Shown here: in pieces, positions 33,541 to 43,480 of the stretch
Layout of the letters: every line of letters starts with the position of its first letter
How positions within the stretch are numbered: position 1 is the stretch's first letter
Notes under the pieces: generated by a model
Databases searched by the model: none
Seen by the model: the letters and a program-made list of their open reading frames with translations, nothing else
What the model was told of the DNA's origin: nothing
Origin: Acanthosepion esculentum
Lineage: Eukaryota > Mollusca > Cephalopoda > Sepiida > Sepiidae
Reading direction: 5' to 3'
Length of the DNA: 64,000 nt
NCBI GenBank assembly: GCA_964036315.1
Contig: OZ038480.1
Coordinates: 12,027,305-12,091,304 of the forward strand
Made by a program: the position numbers and the translations under genes

Positions 33541-33832
33541 GAGCACTGTTGAGTGATAAGCTAATTCTATAAACAACAGCCACCTGCACTAATGCAAAGC
33601 TCTTCAGTAAAATGAATGGAGCACTTTGGCTGATTGGCATTTGTTTACATTTGGAAAAACAATACGCTTATTGATCATCAGCCACATAAGGAAAAAGTTA
33701 TTCTCATATTCAAAAATGATCAACAAGTATAACATATATAATGTCTATTTTTTATTTGTACATTTTCCTATTAAAAATATTAGACATTTTATGTCTCTCC
33801 CTCTCTATCTCTCTCTCTACCCCCTCTATCTT

Positions 33833-33837
<5 letters not shown>
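33541..33837. other. Unassigned sequence
   Basis: AT-rich, ending in a CT-rich run before (TA)n. Nothing recognised. Confidence 0.45.
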
Positions 33838-33872
<35 letters not shown>

Positions 33873-34048
33873 GAAATATAGTCTTAAAGCGTGCTATATT
33901 TATGGGATAAAGTGCTCAATATCAGAGATAGAGCGTGTGTAAATATAAAAGTAGACATGGAAGTCAGCACTTAGAGGCGACAGTCTGTTTCATGCTAGTG
34001 CAATCGTCAGGCGACTAGTGCTGTTATTTTTCTCGGCTATTTATATAT
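33838..34048. repeat. (TA)n and adjacent dispersed repeat
   Basis: (TA)n at 33838-33869 is followed by AGTGCTCAATATCAGAGATAGAGCG, also present in variant form after (TA)n at 37.4 kb and near 5.6 kb, then a GCAATCGTCAGGCGACTAG tail. The recurrent (TA)n plus motif suggests one element end. Confidence 0.75.
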
Positions 34049-34640
34049 ATGGGTCAGTGGTGCATTATGGGTAGTCTATTTTGGCGGTTACTTTTACCGG
34101 AAGTCGCTTATTTGTTTATTTATTTATGTCAAATTATTTTGCTTGTTTTTTTGTTTGTTTTTTTAAATTTTATTTTTATTTTTATCCTATATATTTATTT
34201 ATTTATTTTTTATTTTGATAGGTGTTTTTTGTTAACGTAGTAAAAATTTGTTTATATAGCTTATTGTTGATAGTCTATTATGGCGGCCATTTACCGGAAG
34301 TCGGTTGTTTGCTTATTTATTTGGGTCAAATTGTTTTGCTTGTTTTTATTTATTTTATTTTTTATTTTTTATCTTATATATTTGTTTATTTGTCATTGAT
34401 TAAATCTATTTGTTGAATTTTTGGGTGGGATGTTGTGGTTTGTTCTTACTATTATTTTGGTCGGAACAGTTTTTAATTTATCTATTTGGGTTGATTATCT
34501 TTATTTGTTTTTTCTAAACGGCTAGTTTATCGTAATCGGTTGTTAGTTTATTTATATATTTGGATGTATTTAGATCAATTTATTATACTTGTTGTTATTT
34601 ATTTGTTATATATTTAGGAAAATTCTTCCGATATTCGTTT
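34049..34640 (+). repeat. T-rich degenerate tandem repeat (~200 bp period)
   Basis: TAGTCTATTTTGGCGG ... TTTACCGGAAGTCG ... TTTATTTATG recurs at about 34069 and 34270, with weaker relatives near 34440 and 34520. Short open frames with YLFIYL-type residues come from the T-rich unit and are not genes. Confidence 0.7.
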
Positions 34641-35056
34641 GAACATTACGATTAAAAGATGGATTAAATCATATGATGTTACTGTTGTGGTAAACCTCCT
34701 ACAGAAGAATGAACTCTTCCTCCTCTCATAAATGCTAACTGCGAGATTTACTAGGGCAGTCGTTGGGCAGCCGATGAGTCGAGCTGCGATCTGCTATTCA
34801 GATCTTGGCGTCTGTCGAACTCTGTCGAAGCCGGACGAAGCTATACCGAAGGGCAGAGTCTCGTCCATGGAGGAAGATGGATCCGAACTCGTTTATGCGG
34901 GGTTACCGGGAATTTTTGGCCGAGCTTACGGGCTCGGATTGCCCCACGTTAAACATCTTCCTTGTGGGGAGACGGGTAAACACCGTCGTTTGGCAGCCGA
35001 GACGCAGTGTAATTGATCGTTCGGACGGACACTTCTATCTGCTTATTACTAACACT
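34641..35056 (+). other. GC-richer segment of unknown origin
   Basis: From 34731 to about 35030 GC content and CpG rise sharply. Two overlapping frames are open (34732-35016 and 34805-35083), the second with MDPNSFMRGYREFLAELTGS, which looks protein-like, possibly an ORF of a retroelement. I do not recognise a domain. Confidence 0.35.
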
Positions 35057-35162
35057 CTTGTTCTGTCTATATTTCTGAGATGAGGTATTATGTACACTAT
35101 TTACATTATTCGGACTATTGTCCTCATCTGTGTTGCCATATTTATTACAACGTTTCGGCCCT
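35057..35162 (-). repeat. SINE family A tail fragment (copy A4)
   Basis: TCTATATTTCTGAGATGAGG through CAACGTTTCGGCC is the reverse complement of the family A tail seen at 11.7 kb. The tRNA-like head is missing. Confidence 0.75.
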
Positions 35163-35392
35163 TCATTATTCTGTCATTTCAATACACTTGTTCAAACTAC
35201 CTTCGTCTTCTGTGTCTTTCTGTTCTGGCCCCTAAACAGGTCACAACAGTTACGCTTCCGGTGTTTCTGTCTATTTTTACCATCTTTTTTTTTTCAAAAT
35301 ACTCTAAATTTACTTTATGGTTGCTTAGTACTTAAGCTTTTATATATTTAATTTATCATTATCAATATTTCCTTGTTGCTGGAGTTGATAGA
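35163..35392. other. Unassigned sequence
   Basis: Short frames only; nothing recognised. Confidence 0.45.
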
Positions 35393-35788
35393 TCATCTAA
35401 CTTGGACTGATTGATGTAAATTATTTAGAATATTTTGATGGTGAATTAATTCTTCACTAACGCGTCTTTGGTTATATAGACCTTTGGTATATGAGTTATA
35501 ATAACCATTATTCATGTCTAAGGTCACACCAAGAATGTTGATCACTTTAGTCTTGGTTGTACTGGCAATATGTAGTTCGTGATCTTTAAAATGTTTTATC
35601 AGTTCCTTTCTCAATCGGTTGATAATTCGTGAACTTGTTATACGGAGGAGCATTACACCGTCGTCTCTATAGAGTCCGGTGTTCTTAATGTCGAAAATAA
35701 ATAACAATATTCTAACAATTTCACATACCTCTGCTGAAGCAAACGCTCCCATAGCAATATTAAATATTGGGTTTCTTCTTTTGGTACG
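35393..35788 (-). pseudogene. Penelope-like element reverse transcriptase fragment
   Basis: The minus-strand frame from 35752 reads MGAFASAEVCEIVRILLF and then GLYRDDGVMLLRITSSRIIN, containing the catalytic Y-DD motif (YRDDG) characteristic of Penelope-like polymerases, then ELHIASTTKTKVINILGVTL, the following strand. It is cut upstream: the sequence just before it is the satellite-type unit at 35789-35930, and earlier palm motifs are lacking. Confidence 0.72.
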
Positions 35789-35930
35789 TCCTGGGTAAGA
35801 CGATAAACTGCATCCAACAGCAAGGCCTCTGATCAGGAGGTTTTGAGGAGCGTGGAATCACCTCTTAATTGCTGATTTTCCCAGGTTCAACCTGAACCGG
35901 GGTGGTAGCACCTGTTAGGGTCCCAGCTGT
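35789..35930 (-). repeat. Solo unit of the 134-bp satellite
   Basis: The reverse complement reads GGACCCTAACAGGTGCTACC ... AGCAATTAAGAGGTGATTCC ... AGAGGCCTTGCTGTTGGATG ... TTTATCGTC, matching the unit of the array at 50.6-53.4 kb along its whole length. Only one unit is present. Confidence 0.93.
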
Positions 35931-36240
35931 TGGAAAATAGTTAACCTCAAACTCTGGTCAAAGCACTACGAAAGTGTAAAAATAGGTTTTAATACATTTT
36001 TGAAAGACAAATATTACCAGCAATACATTTTTTGAAAAAAAAAAAAATTACCAGTGAATGAAAATTCTTACCAGAAATAGATATTTGAAGGAAAAAAATA
36101 TTACCAGCAATACATTTTTTGAAAAAATATTACCAGCAATATAAATTGTCGGCATTAAATAACCCATTGAGGTTAATATGCCGTAACACAAAACAAAACA
36201 AAACAAAACTTCTTTTGGTCCACAGATAACCATTATGGAA
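35931..36240 (-). repeat. Flank shared with the satellite locus
   Basis: The reverse complement (CTCAATGGGTTATTTAATGCCGAC, then repeated TGTATTGCTGGTAATATTTT motifs) matches 50405-50604 directly left of the array. It contains its own short internal repeat of ATTACCAGCAATACATTTTT. Likely the 5' or leader region of the same mobile element. Confidence 0.88.
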
Positions 36241-36625
36241 TAATATAGGTTTTTATGCTTGCTTTATGATATTTATTTTGAGATTGCTAATAGAACAGTG
36301 ATGTTTTGCTAGATTTATAGCAGCCATTAGCAGATTCACGGTGATAGACGGGTAAAAGTTAAAAATATCGAAGTGGAAAATTTACATTCATTCTTCCTTT
36401 TTATATAAGTCAACCATTCTTTTACTTCTGCGGCTTTATGTCACTGGTTAATTCCTAGAGCATTTTGGCGTATTTTCATGCTTTTGCAAGGATGTTTTTG
36501 CTGATTTTACCGATATTATTTTACTTGGGTTGAGTAATCGGTATTGAGGATTGTTTAGGAAATTTCCCTTGTGGTCCATAACTGTGTTGGATGCTTGTTG
36601 TTTGTGGAATTTGTAGATCATCATC

Positions 36626-36679
<54 letters not shown>

Positions 36680-36996
36680 CACGATGTATTAAACGCCAAC
36701 GACAACCTAGTCCTGATTTTCTTTTGTATTTTCTCATATTTTCGAATGAGACTTTTTATTTAAATATTATATTGATATATATACATTTTAAAAAAGACAA
36801 CCGAGTACTTTCGAACGTCATGGTTCATCATCAGGGTCAAATTTTTAACTTTAGCCAATTGCCTTGCAGCGGAATTGTATTGCTACATTTATAAGAACCA
36901 AATAAATGTTACGAATTATTTGTAATTCAAGAGACCCGTTAATGTTATTACGTGCAGGCGAAGCCATGTGATCGTATGAATGTACGGAAGAGAATC
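36241..36996. other. Unassigned, with (TA)n at 36631-36674
   Basis: AT-rich; contains a CGTCATGGTTCATCATCAGG tail-like motif near 36818. No gene is recognised. Confidence 0.45.
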
Positions 36997-37288
36997 ATGG
37001 AAGATTGTAGTTTAAAAACATCGACTTTGCTAACCAAAACGCTCCACTGTGGCTCAATCGGTAAAAGCACGTCAGGTTTTATGACGTTTTCGTATAGGAT
37101 ACAGGTTCGATTCCTGTCGGAGGACGCACATTTTCTATGAAAATTTCTCAGACATTCAGGTGGGTAAATGTTGTTAATACTGTTTATTATGAACAGATCA
37201 TGTACTTAAATATTTGTATCTATAAAAAAAAAGAATGTATATACATAATAATGTCTGAAAATAATTGTCGGACTTTGTCCACTTCATA

Positions 37289-37295
<7 letters not shown>
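36997..37295 (+). repeat. tRNA-derived SINE, family C (copy C3), most complete
   Basis: A box TGGCTCAATCGG and perfect B box GGTTCGATTCC lie about 45 bp apart, followed by GGAGGACGCACATTTTCTAT and a tail ending GTCGGACTTTGTCCAC. The tail contains AATACTGTTTATTATGAACAG and TTTGTATCTATAAAAAAAAAG, the sequence duplicated head-to-head at 5.4 kb. Confidence 0.85.
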
Positions 37296-37365
<70 letters not shown>

Positions 37366-37745
37366 CGGTACTTAGTGAAAAGCGCTCAATATCAATGATA
37401 GAGCTAACATAATAAGTTGTATGGATATGAGTGTGTGACCCTGGGTTTCACGCTTTTGCGATCATCATGCGTATGTATGTAAGCACTAAGGCTTGGATAT
37501 GTATCTGCGTCTGGGATCGAGTTGCTTATGTGGATGTGTTGGTGTAAACTAAAATGCATACACCTCTATGTATGTGTTTTTGCGTATGATAGTACCACCC
37601 CAAACAAACACATAAGTAGATACCCACTCCCGCCACCAAATATAGTCAAACAAGCATAAATAGATCCAATTTTAAAAACATAAACCAGTTTGTCTGATGC
37701 TCACAAAAGCGTGAAACAATGGGTCACAAACTCATATTCATACAA

Positions 37746-37800
<55 letters not shown>
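37296..37800. repeat. (TA)n arrays flanking an inverted repeat of ~57 bp
   Basis: (TA)n at about 37317-37361 and 37748-37797. The segment 37413-37470 (AGTTGTATGGATATGAGTGTG...) is repeated in reverse complement at 37690-37748, with several mismatches. Inside the left arm region is the GCTCAATATCAATGATAGAGC motif also seen at 33.9 kb. Confidence 0.85.
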
Positions 37801-37804
<4 letters not shown>

Positions 37805-37941
37805 AACAGACCAATTTAAGGTTCCATATAATAAATTATTTCACCACAGCCATTTTAAAGGACCGTGGATCATCAGACTTTACTTCCAAAGATTGAAACG
37901 AAAAAAAAGGTCACCCCATACGGATTACCTAGTTTTTCGTA

Positions 37942-38023
<82 letters not shown>

Positions 38024-38039
38024 TTTCAAATCAGAGTAA
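37801..38039. other. Unassigned, with (TA)n at 37945-38022
   Basis: AT-rich. The tyrosine/isoleucine frames are translations of (TA)n. Nothing else is recognised. Confidence 0.6.
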
Positions 38040-38575
38040 TTTTTACAATGATGGTTACCCTTTTCAAGACCCCACGAAGTAGATAGTTGCAGAGTAAGGG
38101 CCAAGTTTATATGGAATAACGGTTAATCCTAGATTTGAACAAGTTAAGAATGTAGTGATCGGGGAAGCTACCTCTTGCGTGTCAGTTCCACAAAGCATTA
38201 GTTGGCGGGAAGAAACTGTTCGATTTGAACTCTCACCTCTCACCAATGAAATACGAAGGTTCGCTAGAATGTGCGTGGTATGGCGGGTCATAACCGTGAA
38301 GGTTACAACCGGTGGAAAGTAAGGAAAGTAATTCGTCTGACCGCTTTCCATGAAAATAGTGATATAGCAGCGTGAGGCTGGCAACGTTTCAAGAGGTTGT
38401 GGGATGGAAAATAATTCTTCACCCACAAAGACCCGGAGACAGTTTTTGACTCTAACGAGACTGGGCATCCCCTGTCCATAGATGACAGCAGTATATATGG
38501 GGTAATAATATCACTGAGGAATTTTAATAACTGGTATAAATTTAGCGTAGGTACCAAATACAACGTCGGGTTGAT
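38040..38575 (-). pseudogene. Jockey/CR1-like LINE C-terminal fragment (copy J2)
   Basis: Minus-strand frames give RVKNCLRVFVGEELFSIPQP, then YITIFMESGQTNYFPYFPPV and VTFTVMTRHTTHILA, corresponding to the VQ-RLR-LVGEELFS--QPL-HRR-V blocks of the J family. Frames are broken. Confidence 0.65.
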
Positions 38576-38583
38576 TCACTAAA

Positions 38584-39248
38584 TGTAGCGAGAACACCAA
38601 ATATATAGGTACTACTACTATTTATATTAACGATTCTTTCACGTACAGGATTCAAGAAATAATAACAACAACTCCAATTTGTTAACCAACAAATATATAT
38701 TGAATAAAATACAACAACAAGCATGAAATAAAATCATATGTAGATTCAAGAAAGTTCGTTCCCTTTGACTGTAGATTGATTGTAATCAACCGTTTGAAGA
38801 AAGTTCTCTTGTGAGATAAATGTTCCGAAATAATTGTTAGAACAAAGTTTGCATGTGAAGAATGAATAACGCCAATAATACAATTGCTTGAAATGTGTTG
38901 TGAATAAACTGGTTTGAATCTGGTTGATTGTGCTTGGCGAAGGTTACAGAGAGAAAATGTAAGTCTGTAGTTACGCAATTCTGTATCTGTGTGTGCGTTA
39001 GAGTGTGATGAGCAAGATCGTGGATTTGTGTTGACGGCTGGGATCTTACTGACGACTATCGAAAAGTCGCCCTATTTAAGGAAAAGCGGTAGTCTCCCAC
39101 GGAATCGCGGGAAAACTTGATCTTGCATTAAAAATATGTGATTGGCTAAAATTTAACCAATCACTACACACGTACTACACAGAATAGGTAAGTATGCTCA
39201 GAACCAAACGATTCAAAGGAACGACTGCGATGGCTAACTTGTCCTACA
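38584..39248 (-). mobile_element. Candidate solo LTR
   Basis: On the minus strand the segment starts TGTAGGACAAG and ends GTTCTCGCTACA, giving TGTAG...CTACA ends. It holds CCAAT-type motifs on the minus strand (ATTGG is at 39142 and CCAAT at 39160 and 39272 on the plus strand) and a TATTTAAGG-like TATA element at 39073. The flanking TAAA/CAAA would be a 4-bp duplication with one change, which is weak. No second LTR or internal region is visible. Confidence 0.4.
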
Positions 39249-39681
39249 CAAAGGTAGTAATAATTTATTAGCCAATCGCAGGCGAATAAAATGACTTGGA
39301 GTGTATGTGGATGTGGAAAAACTATATATAGATACTGAGATCCGTGAAATGATACATCGTAGTAGATATATTGATTTATGTATTTTAATATTTCCGTATA
39401 GATATCCTAGTGGGTAATCTCCATTGATTTTCAAGGATCCTATGTCAGCATTGTTTGATGTTATCAGTTTTACGCAGATTTTTTTAGAGTGTCCGTAGTG
39501 TTTTTATTTAATTTAATAACATTAGACTGATGATAAATGGTATTATAATTTTGTATAATAATTCAAATTGTCCAAAATTGCGTATGTATTAGCTTTATCG
39601 GCTTGTCTGTTGACGATATTAGCATACCCCCCCACACACGCACGCACTAACACACACACACACGCACGCACTAACACACAC

Positions 39682-39716
<35 letters not shown>

Positions 39717-40137
39717 AATTACAATTAATGCGATCCAAACAATTTACCTCATACAGATGATCACTTCGTCCACGGGAAAGTAGTTTTGAACTTATCAATG
39801 CAAATATTTACTAAATATTTACTAAAATGAATGAACTCCCACGTTTCTTCACAGGAAATTTGAAAAGCAAAGAAAGGAAAGAAGGAAAAAAGAAAAAGGA
39901 AATAATAAAAGGAGAGGGAGTAAGAATTGGCCTATAACATTGGCAGGAGTTATATAGATATAGAGGGGTAAGGGACCTAAATTCTTTGTGGTGGAGTCGG
40001 TACAGATAAACGCGACGGTTGAACATGTATAAATATGCTCTAAAATAAAAATTATACTGAGGTCTCTTTTGTGGATCAGTTTTAATATTTTATATTAACA
40101 GGATCTACTTGGATTTTTTACCCACGGATTTTTTTTA

Positions 40138-40177
<40 letters not shown>

Positions 40178-40319
40178 GTGTATTTAGGCAGCATTTTCAT
40201 TCATACATGTTTCATTAAATAATATAGACAAGTGTTGTCGATTTATTTTATGTAAATTCTTTTCATATCGTCTGATAAGCTTAATAACATTATCATTAAA
40301 CGAAGAAAGATAATTACAA
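39249..40319. other. Unassigned, with (CA)n/(TG)n and (TA)n microsatellites
   Basis: Compound CACGCACGCACTAA/(CA)n at 39630-39685 faces (TG)n at 39690-39716, and (TA)n lies at 40140-40174. No gene is recognised. Confidence 0.5.
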
Positions 40320-40870
40320 TATTGATACATATTTTTTAATCCAATCTAAGCTTTCGGCTTACATAAGGAATTTTAATCTTAAACTCTAAATTCTAACCTT
40401 AAATAGTTGGCTACCTAGACATCACTCTCAACCATAAAGATAAAACCTTTAAACCCTACCATAAAGAGAATGAAATACCCAGTTATATTAATATTAGTTC
40501 TAACCACCCCCATACCATCCTGAAAGAAATACCCACCACCATTTGTACCAGAATTTGTAAATTATCGCCCAACGAAAAAACCTTGAATAAAAATAAAGAA
40601 TCGTATGAAAAGGCTCTCCGAAAAAGTAGCCCCCATAGGTAATACCGAAACACCTAAAGCGAGTCGCAGATGTAGAAATAGAAGAAGAAAAATTATTTGG
40701 TTCAAGCCTCGCCCTTCTGCAAACTGTCAAGTATTAATATAGGACAACACTTCCTAAAATGATTAAAGTAACACTTCAACAAAAACACCAATCTACGTAA
40801 GAGTTTCAATTGGAAATCAGTCAAAATTAGTTACTCCTGCACTAACAAAATGTACCAAATTATCAACTCC
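40320..40870 (+). pseudogene. Penelope-like element, reverse transcriptase 3' part
   Basis: Frames show YLDITLNHKDKTFKPYHKEN, PSYINISSNHPHTILKEIPT, LNKNKESYEKALRKSSPH and a shifted [18 protein letters not shown]. This block order (DVTLNL...PY-K......YI---SNHPP-I---IP....V-YSC--N----I--HN) is what I recall after the catalytic domain in Penelope-like polymerases. It is not contiguous with the fragment at 35.4 kb and is in opposite orientation. Confidence 0.68.
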
Positions 40871-40876
40871 CACAAC

Positions 40877-40972
<96 letters not shown>

Positions 40973-41000
40973 GTGTATGTGTGTCTGTGCACGTATATAT
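40871..41000. repeat. (TA)n microsatellite
   Basis: A pure TA run from about 40878 to 40970, directly after the Penelope-like fragment. Confidence 0.95.
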
Positions 41001-41867
41001 ATGTATACATATATGTGTGTGTGTTAAATCCCGTGACACCTAATTATATAATCCGCTACCTAAATTCATTTATATAGACCTAAAGGCCTTGGCCATAAAT
41101 AAACCCCCAATCCCGGCCCAGTTCCTGGTCATCAGACTCCTTATTTAAACAGAGTAACCCACTTAAGTGGCCGCATACGTTTTTATCAACGCTATCTAAA
41201 CCAAATGCAAAAAACACAATTTCCAGAGAGTCTTGGGCTGAGGATAGCTGGCACATTGCAGTGCCAGTTTGAAATAGACTATTCCCACATGACGTAATTT
41301 TAGAATTTTTTGCTGTAATATATATATATATATATATTCTAAGATCTCTTTTTTAACTTGTCCAGTATTAAAAGAAAAATCATTTCCATGTCACCCTATC
41401 GGCTCATGTCTAATTCTCTCGTCTTCCTTTCCTATCCCTACCTCTGTCGCTCTCTTCTTCCCCCTCTCTTCCTCCTCCCTTTTTTCTTTCTTTCTCTCTC
41501 CCACAATTTTTTTTAAAAACATTATACGGAAATTTTTATTTTCCTTTCTTCCTCTTGTCATAAAACCTATTCCTTTTATTTTTTCCTCTCCCTTTTCCTT
41601 TTGTCTGGATAAATTGACTCCATTTATAAAGAGACGTCGGTCTGAAGAGATGAATGTATTTTTATGTATTCATGAAATAAAATATAACCGAATGGATTTT
41701 TAAGGGACTTTATTCATTATTATATTCTGTTTGTTACATTCAGCTGTCTTTGGATTAATGTCCTCCTTAGAATTATCCCTACTAATTATCTATTGATAAT
41801 ATATATATATATATATATATATTGTGTATATTTAGGCAGCTGGTTTTCATTAATGCATGTCTTGAAT

Positions 41868-41918
<51 letters not shown>

Positions 41919-41920
41919 CG
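41001..41920. other. Unassigned; pyrimidine-rich stretch and (TA)n runs
   Basis: CT-rich at 41400-41510 and 41570-41610; (TA)n at 41318-41337, 41800-41821 and 41873-41911. TTGTGTATATTTAGGCAGC occurs twice (40175 and 41822) after (TA)n, which suggests related insertions. Confidence 0.55.
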
Positions 41921-42786
41921 CAGGGTGCGATGGGTAAATTGTCGCCATTTTATGTTTTTTTTTATTTCGTGCATTGTTTGTTTTTGATTTTGCACCGAAT
42001 AGTAGGGTCAGTTGGGCACTGTTTGCGATAAAAATAGCGCCTTGGCGACATTCTCACCGCCAGAAATTTGGAGACGGCATGCTGTACTGCTTGGCATTCG
42101 CACCGGAAGCTCCATTTCAAAGTGTTTCGGTGTCAATCTAAGGTCTGTGCAGAGGATTCTGAAAGAGTTGGATAAATTTAATAATGGTTGCGAAGATACG
42201 GCCGCTCAGAAAATTCACTCTGATCATTCTGATAAGGAATTCGTTGACGAAGGCCTGACACTCAACACGAAGGCCTACATTAAGCGCCTTGAGGAGGTAG
42301 TGGTGCCCTGGGTCTAGAGGGTGGCCGCTGAAAGATTCTACGCCTGGAAACAAGAGTCTGCACCATGTCACACAAGCAGGAGAATCCAATCATGTCTGTC
42401 AGACAATTTCTGCAACCTCATAACCCCTTACATATGGCTACTTAACTCTCAAAACTGCAACCCCTTTGATTATTATTACACATGTAGGGGTGCAGTTGAA
42501 TGAGTGACAGAAAAAACTCCTTGTAACACCAAAGATGAACTGAAAGCAAGGATTATGGCAGCATTCACCAACTGAAAAAGAAGACCGTCCAGAAGAGTTG
42601 CGGGAGATTCCGAAGTCGTCTAGAGGCCGTGGTTGAAGCCAATGGCGATTTTATTGAATAAATTTACCCTTTAGTATTTCAAGATATTTTTGTGTAATTT
42701 TGGTAAATATTTCTGTTAAAATGAGATGTCAGTGTTATATTCACTTTTCTGTAAATTAAACAACAATTTATCCATCGCACTTTGTA
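41921..42786 (+). mobile_element. Internally deleted mariner-like element
   Basis: The terminal repeats GGTGCGATGGGTAAATTGTCG (from about 41924) and, inward on the other strand, AGTGCGATGGATAAATTGTTG (42781 back) match at 18 of 21 positions, with TA at the right flank. The transposase N-terminus (DNA-binding region, SVQRILKELDKF) is fused by a deletion to the C-terminal half (LTLNTKAYIKRLEEVVVPWV). The second catalytic aspartate is glutamate (QESAPCHTS), while the last acidic position (NPFDYY) remains. Stops follow. Confidence 0.88.
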
Positions 42787-43014
42787 TATATATTGGGGAC
42801 CGTTGATAGCTGTTCTAGCACGAAGTCACAAGTCATCGTGACCGAGGGCTTGGGCGTGCTGGCCTTGTTCGCATTGTTGATCACGCTAGATAACACGCTA
42901 ATTCCCAGAAACTGTGCCTAAGGTCTGTTCAGCATAGTTATCACAGAGCAGGCGTCTGCAATAGGGATTGGCTAGCTGCCCTAGTAGACGGGTACCTCGA
43001 ATACGAGCAGCCAG
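42787..43014 (-). repeat. Dispersed repeat shared with 17.06-17.13 kb
   Basis: GCGTCTGCAATAGGGATTGG and CCCTAGTAGACGGGTA match the 17.1-kb copy in reverse complement. The part before it is GC-richer and unassigned. Confidence 0.75.
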
Positions 43015-43102
<88 letters not shown>

Positions 43103-43130
43103 ATGTGTGTGTGTGTGAGAGAGAGAGAGT
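43015..43130. repeat. (TA)n followed by (TG)n(GA)n
   Basis: (TA)n runs from about 43015 to 43100, then TGTGTGTG and GAGAGAGA. Confidence 0.93.
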
Positions 43131-43480
43131 ATGTGTGTATTCGCTAAATTGTACGCACATTTTTAAATGCTCACCCTCACAATTTTATTATCACACATTG
43201 CGTGCTTAAAGATTGACACACAATCAAAGATTTACGTCAGAACCAGTAATAGACTTGATTGTAAACATCTTTTTATACGTATGTATGTGGCACACATAAT
43301 GGCGGCCTGAGATCTCTGATGAGCAATAGACCAAGTGTTTCCCTGAAAAAGAAATAAAAAAAAAATGGAGTCAAGTCTGATGCATCGATTCGCCGATTCA
43401 TACACAAAAGCCCACACACGCAGCCTTTTAGGTAAGAGACATAGAGTGAATGTGTCAGTATTGACTGTAAACAAACAAAA
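43131..43480. other. Unassigned sequence
   Basis: No recognised gene or repeat. Confidence 0.45.

Noticed and set aside
37040..37125. A functional tRNA gene
   Set aside because: A and B boxes are good but the cloverleaf does not close properly, extra bases lie between the boxes, and the same head with a fixed tail recurs, so it is a SINE.
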